A stretch of DNA of 48,715 nt from Bradyrhizobium sp. ORS 375 (lineage in GTDB: Bacteria > Pseudomonadota > Alphaproteobacteria > Rhizobiales > Xanthobacteraceae), in the NCBI RefSeq assembly GCF_000239775.1, contig NZ_CAFI01000444.1:1-48715 (forward strand). The letters run 5' to 3'. Below the pieces are notes generated by a model. It did no database searches. It had not been told where the DNA came from and saw only the letters and a list, made by a program, of their open reading frames with translations. This document shows positions 35,597-45,518 of this stretch, one piece after another; position 1 is the stretch's first letter; the number at the start of each line of letters is the position of its first letter. Made by a program: the position numbers and the translations under genes.

Positions 35597-36457
35597 ATGC
35601 CCGACCAATACCCCAAGCCGCCGTTTCCGCCGCAGCAGCAGGCCATGCCGGGCCGCACGGCCGAGATGCGGCCAAAACCCGATCATGGCGAGGCCAGCTA
35701 CAAGGGCTCGGGCAAGCTTACCGGCAAGAAGGCCGTCATCACCGGTGGTGACAGCGGCATCGGCCGCGCGGTCGCGATCGCCTACGCCCGCGAGGGCGCC
35801 GATGTCCTGATCGCCTATCTCGAGGAGCATGACGACGCCAAAGAGGTGCAGCAGCTGATCGAGAACGAAGGACGCAAAGCGCTGCTCATGCCCGGCAACA
35901 TCCAGGACGCCGCGCATTGCCGGGCGATCATCCAGCGTGCGGTCGACGAGCTCGGCGGCATCGACATCCTGGTCAACAACGCCGCGCATCAGGCGACCTT
36001 CAGCGACATCGGCGATATTTCGGATGAGGAGTGGGAGATGACCTTCCGCACCAACATCCACGCGATGTTCTATCTGACCAAGGCGGCGGTGCCGCACATG
36101 AAGCCCGGCAGCGCGATCGTCAACACCGCCTCGGTGAATTCCGACATGCCCAATCCGAGTCTGCTCGCCTATGCCACGACGAAAGGCGCAATCCAGAACT
36201 TCACCGGCGGCCTTGCCCAGATGCTGGCCGAGAAAGGCATTCGCGCCAATGCCGTCGCGCCCGGTCCGATCTGGACACCGCTGATCCCCTCCACGATGTC
36301 CGAGGACAGGGTGAAGAGCTTCGGCCAACAGGTGCCAATGAAGCGCGCCGGCCAGCCGGCCGAGCTGGCGACGGCCTACGTGATGCTGGCCGATCCGCTG
36401 TCGAGCTACACGTCGGGGACCACGGTGGCGGTCACGGGCGGGAAGCCGTTCATTTGA
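35597..36457 (+). CDS. SDR-family oxidoreductase (general stress type)
   Basis: A 286-residue short-chain dehydrogenase. The cofactor motif is TGGDSGIG (49-56), NNAAHQ follows, and the catalytic pair is YATTK (Y192, K196). The 40-residue Pro/Gln-rich N-terminus before the Rossmann fold (PKPPFPPQQQAMPG) is typical of the YghA/YhxD stress-related subgroup. It is divergent from a small hydrophilic gene. Substrate unknown. Confidence 0.88.
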   Translation: MPDQYPKPPFPPQQQAMPGRTAEMRPKPDHGEASYKGSGKLTGKKAVITGGDSGIGRAVAIAYAREGADVLIAYLEEHDDAKEVQQLIENEGRKALLMPGNIQDAAHCRAIIQRAVDELGGIDILVNNAAHQATFSDIGDISDEEWEMTFRTNIHAMFYLTKAAVPHMKPGSAIVNTASVNSDMPNPSLLAYATTKGAIQNFTGGLAQMLAEKGIRANAVAPGPIWTPLIPSTMSEDRVKSFGQQVPMKRAGQPAELATAYVMLADPLSSYTSGTTVAVTGGKPFI

Positions 36458-36488
36458 GGATCCGCATCGTCGAACTGCATCGACGCAC

Positions 36489-36621
36489 CGTCATTCCGGG
36501 GCAATCGTCAATGCGACGGCGCGTTGGCGATTGAACCCGGAATCTCGAGATTGCGGAGAAGCATTGCAAGACAAGCTCGAGATTCCGGGTTCAAGGCCTG
36601 CGGCCTTGCCCCGGAATGACG
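36489..36621. repeat. Nested palindromic intergenic repeat
   Basis: Outer arms CGTCATTCCGGGGC (36489-36502) and GCCCCGGAATGACG (36608-36621) and inner arms TTGAACCCGGAATCTCGAG (36531-36549) and CTCGAGATTCCGGGTTCAA (36576-36594) are both perfect inverted repeats. This is a dispersed Bradyrhizobium-type element. The rest of the gap 36458-36735 holds no gene that I can see. Confidence 0.85.
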
Positions 36622-36735
36622 GGCGGGGTGATGCAGGTGTATGTCGCCTATCCACCGAAACTCCGTCTCGGTGCCGCTGTCGGCTTTGTCCGACATCCGA
36701 CAGCGCGCGAGGCGACAGGTCTGGTCTGTCGCTTG

Positions 36736-36969
36736 TCAGGCGACCGACATCAGCTGGCACGGCGCGGGTTCGGTCTGTACCGGCCACACCGCCGTCTCGC
36801 CCATTCGTTCCTCCAGAATCCGCTTCACCGAGCGCGAGCAGAGGCCGCATTGGACCGAGCAGCCGAGGCAATCATACACTTGTGCCGGCGAACCGAAGGT
36901 GATGTCGGCCGCCGTGACGACGTCACGAATGGCCGTGTCGCTGATGACGTTGCAGGAACAAATGATCAT
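36736..36969 (-). CDS. Bacterioferritin-associated-ferredoxin-like [2Fe-2S] protein
   Basis: A 77-residue protein of the BFD-like [2Fe-2S] family, with MIICSCNVISD at the start (C4, C6) and DCLGCSVQCGLCSRSV (C34, C37, C41, C44). The C-x-C ... C-x2-C set binds the cluster; C34 and C37 are extra cysteines. Bfd helps release iron from bacterioferritin. A sigma-54 type promoter lies 28 bases upstream and the gene sits beside nif genes, so supply of iron for nitrogenase clusters is a reasonable inference. Confidence 0.85.
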   Translation of the reverse strand: MIICSCNVISDTAIRDVVTAADITFGSPAQVYDCLGCSVQCGLCSRSVKRILEERMGETAVWPVQTEPAPCQLMSVA

Positions 36970-36996
36970 GGCTGTTGCTCGCTCCTGCCAACGATA

Positions 36997-37012
36997 AGCA
37001 ACGGCGATGCCA
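36997..37012 (-). promoter_or_regulatory. Sigma-54 (-24/-12) promoter for the bfd-like gene
   Basis: On the reverse strand the sequence TGGCATCGCCGTTGCT has GG and GC exactly 10 bases apart and matches the consensus TGGCACG-N4-TTGCW at most positions. The GC lies about 30 bases from the start codon. No TGT-N10-ACA site is seen in the next 130 bases upstream. Confidence 0.6.
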
Positions 37013-37062
37013 AGGCGGGCATCCGGGACGCGGGCTAATCAGAATCGTTCGAAGGCGGGAGA

Positions 37063-37896
37063 TCAGCGCAGGCTGCCGGCGCTCGCGCCGATGCGGTCGG
37101 CGGCGTGCAGCCGGATTGCGGCCAGCGTCGCCTGCGCCAGCGCCTGTCCCTGCGCATCGATGCCGGTCCACTGCGCGTGGCGGCCGCGCGGATCGATCTC
37201 GGCGAGCGCCACGCCGGCCGACACGTCGCTGCCGTCGCGGACGATGCCGCGCAGGATACCATCGTAAGGCGCGGCCACCGGCTCACCCGAGAGATGGCCG
37301 ATCACAAACCCCTTGTAGATCCGCGTGCCGATCTCGACCGGCGTATGCCAGCGGCCCTCATGCGGCGAATGCACCAGGCGCTCGGCGCCGACGCCGCCGA
37401 GCTCGCCCACATCATCCTTCGCCAGCGTCCAGCCCTCGCGTACGATCTGCCCAAGCCGATCTGGCCGGGTCTCGATCGCGACGTCGCAATTGGCCGAGGG
37501 CGAGAAGCCCGGGCCGATGCCGATCGACAGCCGCGTCATGCCGCGCAGATTGGGGGTCACCTCGCGCGTCTGCATGCGCGCGTCGACCAGCACGTCGATG
37601 GCGCGGACCGGCAGCAGATCGATCAGCCCAAGCGGGGTGACCAGGACGTGCTGGGGATCGCCGAGCGCCTTGAACACGTCCATGGTGCTGTCGATGCGCT
37701 CGCCGATCACGGTCTCGACACGAACGCTGTCGCCGAACAGAGCGTCGTGAAACGCCATCTTGCGCCGCATGACCGGCGGATTGGGGTCATGCGACAGCAC
37801 CACGCAGAAGCCCGCGCGATGCAGATGCACGGCGATCGCCGACGCGACGTCGTTGGTCCCGAGGACGACGGCGAAGCGCACTGCAGTCGTCCCCAT
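37063..37896 (-). CDS. YqeB/EF2563-type selenium-dependent molybdenum hydroxylase accessory-like protein
   Basis: A protein of about 277 residues. It begins with a Rossmann-like segment RFAVVLGTNDVASAIAVHLH, then MRRKMAFHDALFGD, IDVLVDARMQTRE and GIGPGFSPSANCDVAIETRP, the last being typical of the EF2563/YqeB family. A C-terminal biotinyl/lipoyl-like segment (APYDGILRGIVRDGSDVSAGVALAEIDPR) follows. Starts at ATG 37896 or 37908 are both possible. The family is tied to selenium-dependent molybdenum hydroxylases in other bacteria; here it lies next to nif genes with a sigma-54 type promoter and a NifA site upstream. What it does in this setting is unknown. Confidence 0.78.
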   Translation of the reverse strand: MGTTAVRFAVVLGTNDVASAIAVHLHRAGFCVVLSHDPNPPVMRRKMAFHDALFGDSVRVETVIGERIDSTMDVFKALGDPQHVLVTPLGLIDLLPVRAIDVLVDARMQTREVTPNLRGMTRLSIGIGPGFSPSANCDVAIETRPDRLGQIVREGWTLAKDDVGELGGVGAERLVHSPHEGRWHTPVEIGTRIYKGFVIGHLSGEPVAAPYDGILRGIVRDGSDVSAGVALAEIDPRGRHAQWTGIDAQGQALAQATLAAIRLHAADRIGASAGSLR

Positions 37897-37985
37897 GTCC
37901 CGGTCCATACGGCGTTCGGCGTCTCGTGGCCCTCCGTCGTGACGGTGGAAAGCCAACTTTCAGATCAAATTGATCACTTCGGTTG

Positions 37986-38001
37986 AGCAAGAGTCGGACC
38001 A
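37986..38001 (-). promoter_or_regulatory. Candidate sigma-54 promoter for the yqeB-like gene
   Basis: On the reverse strand TGGTCCGACTCTTGCT has GG-N10-GC spacing and the TTGCT end of the consensus, with a mismatch at the C-A of GGCAC. It is about 80-90 bases before the start codon. The NifA site at 38110-38125 is about 110 bases further upstream, a normal distance. Confidence 0.5.
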
Positions 38002-38109
38002 GCGCCGAGCATGTCGAAAATGATCATCGTTTGAACGTCTTGAGTTCAGAACGCCTTAGAATGGGCGCGGCGGAAAGCCGACGCTGGATCTGTCCTGAAC
38101 CCGCCAATC

Positions 38110-38125
38110 TGTCGCGAACCCGACA
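38110..38125. promoter_or_regulatory. NifA upstream activator site (TGT-N10-ACA)
   Basis: TGTCGCGAACCCGACA matches the NifA consensus exactly. It lies 30 bases before the fixR -24 element and about 110 bases from the divergent yqeB-like promoter, so it could serve both. Confidence 0.7.
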
Positions 38126-38155
38126 GGGAACAGCGGGGCTGCGCGCGGTTTTCGC

Positions 38156-38171
38156 TGGCCCGGAATCTGCA
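38156..38171 (+). promoter_or_regulatory. Sigma-54 (-24/-12) promoter of fixR-nifA
   Basis: TGGCCCGGAATCTGCA has the invariant GG and GC with 10 bases between. Start of transcription would be near 38182, about 56 bases before the fixR start. In Bradyrhizobium japonicum fixR-nifA is likewise controlled by a -24/-12 promoter with NifA autoactivation. Confidence 0.75.
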
Positions 38172-38237
38172 CAACCGGCGCATGACGAATCCGCGGAGAG
38201 TCTCGGTGAAGCGCGGTGCAGGATCAGGGCGGATGAG

Positions 38238-39083
38238 GTGAGTCTCGATCTCGACCAGGACGTCCGCGAGCCGGCCATCGATGCGGCCGACATCGCCTCA
38301 TGCCCGTTCCATCGCGACATGGCGGCCGCGGAGCGTCCGCAGCGCGCCGAGCAGAAGACGCTGGTGCTGACCGGCGGCTCGCGCGGCATCGGTCACGCGA
38401 CGGCGCGGCTGTTCTCGGACGCGGGCTGGCGCATCATCACCTGCTCGCGCCAGCCGTTCGATGGCGGCCGCTGTCCGTGGGACGCCGGGCCAGACAACCA
38501 CGTCCAGGTCGATCTCAGTGACCGCAAGGCGATCCCGCGTGCGATTGCCGACATCAAGGAGCGCCTCGACGGCGCGCCGCTGCATGCGCTCATCAACAAT
38601 GCCGCGATCTCGCCGAAGGCCGAGGATGGCGGCCGATTGGATTCGTTGGCGACCTCGGTCGAGACGTGGATGACCGTCTTCCACGTCAACTTCCTCGGAC
38701 CGATCCTGCTGGCGCGCGGCCTGTTCGAGGAGCTGAAGCGCGGGCAGGGCGCGGTGGTCAACGTGACCTCGATCGTGGGCACCCGGGTGCATCCGTTTGC
38801 CGGCACGGCCTATGCGACCTCCAAGGCGGCGCTCGCCTGCCTGACCCGCGAGATGGCGCACGACTTCGCCCCGCATGGCATCCGCGTCAACGCGATCGCG
38901 CCCGGCGAGATCAAGACGGAGATGGTGTCGCCCGAGACCGAGGCGCGCTTTTCGCCGCTGATTCCGATGCGCCGGATCGGCGCGCCGGAAGAGGTTGCCA
39001 AGGTGCTGTTCTTCCTGTGCTCGGACGCGGCGAGCTACGTGACCGGCGAGGAGATTCAGATCAATGGAGGCCAGCACCTCTAG
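38238..39083 (+). CDS. fixR: FixR, SDR-family protein of the fixR-nifA pair
   Basis: A protein of about 281 residues of the short-chain dehydrogenase family. TGGSRGIG (45-52) binds the cofactor, NNAAISP follows, and the active-site pair is YATSK (Y192, K196). The N-terminal extension (LDLDQDVREPAID, CPFHRDM) precedes the Rossmann fold. GTG 38238 is preferred: it gives the size of known FixR (about 280) and lies after the sigma-54 start point; ATG 38319 would give 254 residues. FixR is encoded with nifA in Bradyrhizobium but is not essential for fixation; its substrate is unknown. Confidence 0.85.
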   Translation: MSLDLDQDVREPAIDAADIASCPFHRDMAAAERPQRAEQKTLVLTGGSRGIGHATARLFSDAGWRIITCSRQPFDGGRCPWDAGPDNHVQVDLSDRKAIPRAIADIKERLDGAPLHALINNAAISPKAEDGGRLDSLATSVETWMTVFHVNFLGPILLARGLFEELKRGQGAVVNVTSIVGTRVHPFAGTAYATSKAALACLTREMAHDFAPHGIRVNAIAPGEIKTEMVSPETEARFSPLIPMRRIGAPEEVAKVLFFLCSDAASYVTGEEIQINGGQHL

Positions 39084-39498
39084 GTTGATCCGAGCTACAC
39101 GCCGATGTGAAGGCGGGGGCATCAGGAGCTGGCAGCCGCACGCGGCGAGTGCCACGACTGACGTGGAAACCTGGTGTTCAGTTGGGGCGCTTGCGAGCTG
39201 CTCGCAGGCCAGCCGCGGTTCGCTGAATCCTAGGTGTCGGGAAGACAACAGGAATTCGCCAGACGCGCTGTTTTCACCGCGTCGGCGACCGTGCAGTGCG
39301 CGCATCGCGCAAGGTGCAAACTAATTTGTTAAGGCCATGAAGTTCTGCAGCTTTTCTGTTCTGTTTGCTGCACACTACTTCTGCGGCAATGCAGCAAAGT
39401 TAGGCACGACAATCAACTGCAGTTAAGGGAGGATGTTAGAACGCCTACAATCGCGGGCGATCTCGTCGAGAGCGTCCGTGACCATCAGAGAAGCGACC
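39084..39498 (+). promoter_or_regulatory. fixR-nifA intergenic region
   Basis: About 415 bases, longer than I would expect if nifA were only read through from fixR. One exact TGT-N10-ACA match lies at 39235-39250. No GG-N10-GC element follows it before nifA. A region from 39320 to 39430 is AT-rich and could hold a -35/-10 promoter. No gene is seen. Confidence 0.5.
39235..39250. promoter_or_regulatory. Possible NifA site before nifA
   Basis: TGTCGGGAAGACAACA fits TGT-N10-ACA. There is no matching -24/-12 element downstream, so it may be a chance match or a site acting over a distance. Confidence 0.3.
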
Positions 39499-41238
<1,740 letters not shown>

Positions 41239-41262
41239 GTGGATGAGCGTGAGCTGTTCCGA

Positions 41263-41289
41263 AGGGCGCGCTGGTAGCGCGCCCTTTTT
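41263..41289 (+). terminator. Rho-independent terminator of nifA
   Basis: Arms 41263-41272 (AGGGCGCGCT) and 41276-41285 (AGCGCGCCCT) form a perfect 10-bp stem with a 3-base loop, followed by TTTTT. It starts 25 bases after the nifA stop. Confidence 0.92.
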
Positions 41290-41377
41290 GCTTGAGGCGA
41301 TGCTCGAGTCAAAAGCGATGGTTAGTGCGATCACAGCTGTCGTCATGAGAGCCCGACTGTCGCTCCAGCGGCGGTGG

Positions 41378-41406
41378 GCTCCCCTCCCCCTTGCGGGGAG
41401 GGGAGC
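41378..41406. repeat. GC-rich perfect inverted repeat
   Basis: Arms 41378-41389 (GCTCCCCTCCCC) and 41395-41406 (GGGGAGGGGAGC) pair perfectly around a 5-base loop. It resembles the ends of the dispersed repeat at 27165 and 46836 and lies between the nifA terminator and the NifA sites of the suf operon. Confidence 0.8.
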
Positions 41407-41464
41407 TCACCGTCAGCGCGGCGAGAGCTCGACTCCAACGGCGGGCATGTCCATCAGCCGCTCC

Positions 41465-41499
41465 TGTCGCACTTACGACATGCTGTCGGGAGAGCGACA
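41465..41499. promoter_or_regulatory. Two tandem NifA sites upstream of the ferredoxin-suf operon
   Basis: Two exact TGT-N10-ACA matches lie close together: 41465-41480 (TGTCGCACTTACGACA) and 41484-41499 (TGTCGGGAGAGCGACA). Their starts are 19 bases apart, close to two helical turns. They are about 57-90 bases before the -24 element. Confidence 0.8.
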
Positions 41500-41555
41500 G
41501 CTGGCCGCTGTCAGTGACATTTAGAATCCTCCTTAGAAATCAACCAAATGCGCTC

Positions 41556-41571
41556 TGGCACGGCGCTTGAA
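41556..41571 (+). promoter_or_regulatory. Probable sigma-54 promoter of the ferredoxin-suf operon
   Basis: TGGCACGGCGCTTGAA matches the consensus TGGCAC-N5-TTGCA except that the -12 dinucleotide reads GA where GC is expected. Spacing from GG is correct, and two NifA sites lie upstream. The start codon of the ferredoxin is 54 bases further on. Confidence 0.6.
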
Positions 41572-41624
41572 AGATCATGCGCGAATGACATCGCCCGATG
41601 TCGCTGGAGCGCGGGGAACAGCAC

Positions 41625-41819
41625 ATGAGCTACAAGATCATCGCCTCACAATGCACGGTCTGCGGGGCCTGCGAGTTCGAATGTCCGAATGCGGCCATCC
41701 GGCTGAAGAACGACATGTACATCATCGATCCGAAGAAGTGCACGGAATGCGAAGGCCACTTCGACGCGCCGCAATGTGCTGCCGTCTGTCCGGTGCCGGA
41801 CACCTGCGTGCCCGCCTGA
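41625..41819 (+). CDS. 2[4Fe-4S] ferredoxin (YfhL/FdxN-like)
   Basis: A 64-residue ferredoxin with two cluster motifs: C10-x2-C13-x2-C16-x3-C20 and C39-x2-C42-x8-C51-x3-C55. The insertion of eight residues in the second motif is typical of the YfhL-type and of nif-associated ferredoxins. ATG 41625 has a GGGGAA ribosome site. It lies behind a predicted NifA-controlled promoter and 38 bases before sufB. It may carry electrons for cluster assembly or to nitrogenase; the sequence does not decide. Confidence 0.88.
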   Translation: MSYKIIASQCTVCGACEFECPNAAIRLKNDMYIIDPKKCTECEGHFDAPQCAAVCPVPDTCVPA

Positions 41820-41857
41820 GGCGGGCGCCTTGTTGAGCCTTGGAAGCGGAGTGAGAG

Positions 41858-43375
41858 ATGGCAGCGGTTCAGGAGACCATTGATCGGGTCAAGGGCATTG
41901 ACGTCGATCAATATCGTTACGGGTTCGAGACGCAGATCGAATCCGAGAAGGCTCCGAAGGGGCTGTCGGAAGACACCATCCGCTTCATCTCGGCCAAGAA
42001 GAATGAGCCGGCCTGGATGCTGGAATGGCGGCTGGAGGCGTATCGCCGCTGGCTGACCATGACCGAGCCGACCTGGGCGCGCGTCGGCTACCCCAAGATT
42101 GACTATCAGGATCTCTATTATTATTCGGCGCCGAAGCCGAAGAAGAAGGTCGCCTCGCTCGACGAGATCGATCCGGAGATCCTGAAGACCTATGAGAAGC
42201 TCGGCATTCCCTTGCGCGAGGTCGAGCTCCTCGAGGGCGTCGAGCGTCCGTCCGCGGCGGTGGAAAGCGAAGACGGAGAGGCGGCCGCGCCGCGCACCAA
42301 GATCGCGGTCGACGCCGTGTTCGACTCGGTCTCGGTCGCCACGACCTTCAAGGAGGAGCTGAAGAAGGCCGGCGTGATCTTCATGCCGATCTCCGAGGCG
42401 CTGCGCGAGCATCCCGACCTGGTGCAGAAATATCTCGGCACGGTGGTGCCGACCACCGACAATTATTTCGCCACGCTCAACTCGGCGGTGTTCTCGGACG
42501 GCTCGTTCGTCTACATCCCGCCGGGCGTGCGCTGCCCGATGGAACTGTCGACCTACTTCCGCATCAACGAGCGCAACACCGGTCAGTTCGAGCGTACCTT
42601 GATCATCGCCGACAAGGGCGCCTACGTTTCCTATCTCGAAGGCTGCACTGCGCCGCAGCGCGACGAGAACCAGCTGCACGCCGCCGTCGTCGAGCTGGTT
42701 GCGCTGGATGATGCCGAGATCAAATATTCGACGGTGCAGAACTGGTATCCCGGCAATTCCGAGGGCGTCGGCGGCATCTACAATTTCGTCACCAAGCGCG
42801 GCGACTGCCGTGGCGCGAATTCAAAGATCTCCTGGACGCAGGTCGAGACGGGATCGGCGATCACCTGGAAATATCCGAGCTGCATCCTGCGCGGCGACAA
42901 TTCCAGCGGCGAATTCTACTCGATCGCGATCTCCAACGGCTTCCAGCAGGTCGATAGCGGCACCAAGATGATTCATCTCGGCAAGAACACGTCGAGCCGG
43001 ATCATCTCCAAGGGCATAGCCGCCGGCAAGTCGCAGAACACCTATCGCGGCCTCGTCAGCGCCCACCGCAAAGCCTCCGGCGCGCGCAACTTCACCGCCT
43101 GCGACTCGCTGCTGATCGGTGACCAGTGCGGCGCGCACACCGTCCCCTACATCGAGGCCAAGAACTCGTCGGCGGTGTTCGAGCACGAGGCAACGACGTC
43201 GAAGATCTCCGAGGACGTGCTGTTCTACTGCATCCAGCGCGGCCTTTCGCAGGAAGAGGCGGTCGGGCTCGTCGTCAACGGCTTCGTCAAGGACGTGCTG
43301 CAGCAGCTGCCGATGGAGTTCGCGGTCGAGGCGCAGAAGCTGATCTCGATCAGCCTCGAAGGTTCAGTTGGATGA
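41858..43375 (+). CDS. sufB: SufB, Fe-S scaffold complex subunit
   Basis: A 505-residue SufB of the SufBC2D complex, which builds Fe-S clusters in the cytoplasm. Family stretches include the N-terminal [20 protein letters not shown], the beta-helix core with [11 protein letters not shown], and the C-terminal helices [15 protein letters not shown] and [14 protein letters not shown]. It is the second gene after the NifA-controlled ferredoxin and is followed by sufC, sufD and sufS. No sufA is seen in the window. Confidence 0.95.
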   Translation: MAAVQETIDRVKGIDVDQYRYGFETQIESEKAPKGLSEDTIRFISAKKNEPAWMLEWRLEAYRRWLTMTEPTWARVGYPKIDYQDLYYYSAPKPKKKVASLDEIDPEILKTYEKLGIPLREVELLEGVERPSAAVESEDGEAAAPRTKIAVDAVFDSVSVATTFKEELKKAGVIFMPISEALREHPDLVQKYLGTVVPTTDNYFATLNSAVFSDGSFVYIPPGVRCPMELSTYFRINERNTGQFERTLIIADKGAYVSYLEGCTAPQRDENQLHAAVVELVALDDAEIKYSTVQNWYPGNSEGVGGIYNFVTKRGDCRGANSKISWTQVETGSAITWKYPSCILRGDNSSGEFYSIAISNGFQQVDSGTKMIHLGKNTSSRIISKGIAAGKSQNTYRGLVSAHRKASGARNFTACDSLLIGDQCGAHTVPYIEAKNSSAVFEHEATTSKISEDVLFYCIQRGLSQEEAVGLVVNGFVKDVLQQLPMEFAVEAQKLISISLEGSVG

Positions 43376-43412
43376 GGACGTCGCGCGCGGCGACAACATG
43401 AAGGAGTGTTCG

Positions 43413-44174
43413 ATGACGGCCTTGCTCGAAATCAAGGGGCTCCATGCCGAGATCTCCGGTGGTCGCAAGATCATCCAGGGCCTGGACCTGACCGTGAACA
43501 AGGGCGAGATCCACGCCATCATGGGGCCGAACGGCGCCGGCAAGTCGACGCTCTCCTACGTGCTCGCCGGCAAGCCCGGCTATGAGATCACCGCCGGCGA
43601 GGTTTATCTCAACGGCGAGGACCTGCTGGCGATGTCTGCCGACGAGCGCGCCGCCAAGGGCGTGTTCCTGGCGTTCCAATATCCGCTGGAGATCCCCGGC
43701 GTCGCGACCCTGACGTTCCTGCGCGCCGCCTTCAACGCCCAGCGCAAGGCGCGCGGCGAGGAGGAACTGTCCTCGCCGGACCTGATCAAGCGCGTCCGCG
43801 AGATCGCCAAGACCCTGAACATCGATTCCGAGATGCTGAAGCGGCCGCTCAATGTCGGCTTCTCCGGCGGCGAGAAGAAGCGCAACGAGACCCTGCAGAT
43901 GGCGCTGCTACAGCCGTCGCTCTGCGTGCTCGACGAGACGGATTCGGGTCTCGACATCGACGCGCTGAAGGTCGTCGCCAACGGCGTCAATGCGTTGCGC
44001 TCGGCCGAGCGCGGCATGATCGTGATCACCCACTACCAGAGGCTGCTCGACTACATCGTGCCGGACATCGTCCATGTGTTCGCGGCTGGCCGCATCGTCC
44101 GCACCGGCGGAGCGGATCTCGCGCGTGAGCTCGAGGCGACCGGTTACGCGCAGTATCAGAGCGAAGCGGCATAA
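43413..44174 (+). CDS. sufC: SufC, ABC-type ATPase of Fe-S assembly
   Basis: A 253-residue ATPase of the SufBC2D complex. Walker A is GPNGAGKST, the Q-loop VFLAFQYPLEIPGV is SufC-specific, the signature is FSGGEKKRNE, and Walker B is LCVLDETDSGLD. ATG 43413 has a good AAGGAG ribosome site. It follows sufB by 37 bases and precedes sufD by 15. Confidence 0.96.
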   Translation: MTALLEIKGLHAEISGGRKIIQGLDLTVNKGEIHAIMGPNGAGKSTLSYVLAGKPGYEITAGEVYLNGEDLLAMSADERAAKGVFLAFQYPLEIPGVATLTFLRAAFNAQRKARGEEELSSPDLIKRVREIAKTLNIDSEMLKRPLNVGFSGGEKKRNETLQMALLQPSLCVLDETDSGLDIDALKVVANGVNALRSAERGMIVITHYQRLLDYIVPDIVHVFAAGRIVRTGGADLARELEATGYAQYQSEAA

Positions 44175-44189
44175 GGGGCGGGCACGAGC

Positions 44190-45515
44190 ATGGGCGTCGC
44201 GATCCGCAAGACCAAGGCCGAGCTCGGACTGGCCGATCTGTACCAGGGCGCCCGCCGCTATCTGCCGGGCGGCGAGGAGATCACGGCTGTGCGTGCCGCT
44301 GCGTTCGACCGCTTCAGCGCGGTCGGCCTGCCGCACCGGCGCGTCGAGGCGTGGCGCTACACCGATCTGCGCACGCAGATGAAGGAAGCCAAGCGGCTCG
44401 CCTCGCTGCCGGACGACGCCGCCAAGGCTAAAGCGCGAGAGGCAAAGGATCTGTTTGCCGGCGCCGGCTTCCGCAAGCTCGTCATCGTCGATGGCGCCTT
44501 CGTGCCAGAGCTGTCTGACCTCGCCGGGCTCGAGCCCGGTCTGACCATCCAGCCGATGGCCGATGCGCTCGCCGCCGACAAGCCGCTGCTGTCGCAGCGC
44601 CTCGGCGCGATCGTGCCGGACGACGATCCGGCGCTGGCGCTCAACACCGCGCTGGCGGCCAATGGTGTCGTCATCCTGGTCGCGCCGGGCACCGCGCTGA
44701 GCCGGCCGATCCACGTCGCTTTCGTCACGACCAATTGGGTCGCGACCTCGATGTTCACCCGCTCGCTGGTCAATATCGGCGCCGGTGCCGGCGCCACCAT
44801 CGTCGAGTCGCATCAGGGGCCTGACGGCAGCGAGTATCAGGTCAATACCGCGATGCAGCTCGTCGTCGGCGACGAGGCGCGCATCGACCACATCAAGGTC
44901 GTCAGCGAGGGCGGCAGCGCGCTGCACATCGGCTCGCTGCTCGCCAATATCGGCGCGCGCGCGACCTTCAATCAGCTCGGCTTCGTCGCCGGCGGCAGCT
45001 TGGTCCGCAACCAGCTGTTCGTCCGCCTTGCGGGCGAGGGCACCGTCGCCGACATCCGCGGCGGCTCGCTGCTGTCGGGGACGCAGCATGCCGACACCAC
45101 GCTGTCGATCGAGCATGCCGCGGAGAACGGCCAGAGCCGCGAGACCTTCAAGGCCGTCGTCGGCGACACCGCCCGCGCGGTGTTCCAGGGCAAGATCACG
45201 GTCGCCCCCGGTGCGCAGAAGACCGACGCCAAGATGATGTCGCGGGCGCTGCTGCTGTCCGACGAGGCCGAGGCCGATAGCAAGCCGGAGCTCGAGATCT
45301 TCGCCGACGACGTGCAGTGCGGCCACGGCACCACGACCGGCGCGATCGATGATGAGCTGCTGTTCTACCTGATGGCGCGCGGCATCCCGCCGGCGGAAGC
45401 GAAGGCGCTGCTGATCCAGGCCTTCATCGGCGAGATCATCGAGGGCGCGGCCAATGAGAGCGTGCGCGACGCGCTGACCGGGGCGCTGCTGGGCTGGCTC
45501 GGACGACGGGAGTAG
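44190..45515 (+). CDS. sufD: SufD, Fe-S assembly complex subunit
   Basis: A 441-residue SufD. The N-terminal region VGLPHRRVEAWRYTDLRTQM, the beta-helix core and the C-terminal family segment CGHGTTTGAIDDELLFYLMARGI are typical. It partners SufB and SufC and is linked to iron supply. It starts 15 bases after sufC and ends 3 bases before sufS. Confidence 0.94.
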   Translation: MGVAIRKTKAELGLADLYQGARRYLPGGEEITAVRAAAFDRFSAVGLPHRRVEAWRYTDLRTQMKEAKRLASLPDDAAKAKAREAKDLFAGAGFRKLVIVDGAFVPELSDLAGLEPGLTIQPMADALAADKPLLSQRLGAIVPDDDPALALNTALAANGVVILVAPGTALSRPIHVAFVTTNWVATSMFTRSLVNIGAGAGATIVESHQGPDGSEYQVNTAMQLVVGDEARIDHIKVVSEGGSALHIGSLLANIGARATFNQLGFVAGGSLVRNQLFVRLAGEGTVADIRGGSLLSGTQHADTTLSIEHAAENGQSRETFKAVVGDTARAVFQGKITVAPGAQKTDAKMMSRALLLSDEAEADSKPELEIFADDVQCGHGTTTGAIDDELLFYLMARGIPPAEAKALLIQAFIGEIIEGAANESVRDALTGALLGWLGRRE

Positions 45516-45518
45516 ACG

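Noticed and set aside
37966-37979. ATCAAATTGAT near the yqeB-fixR region as an FNR/FixK box
   Set aside because: The half-sites are turned outwards (ATCAA then TTGAT) and too close; this is not the TTGAT-N4-ATCAA arrangement.
39402-39421. GGCACGACAATCAACTGC as a nifA sigma-54 promoter
   Set aside because: The GG and GC are 14 bases apart; 10 are required.
39433-39498. Upstream ATG start for nifA
   Set aside because: The ribosome-site-like GGGAGG touches the ATG at 39433, which leaves no spacing; ATG 39499 has a normally spaced AGAGAAG.
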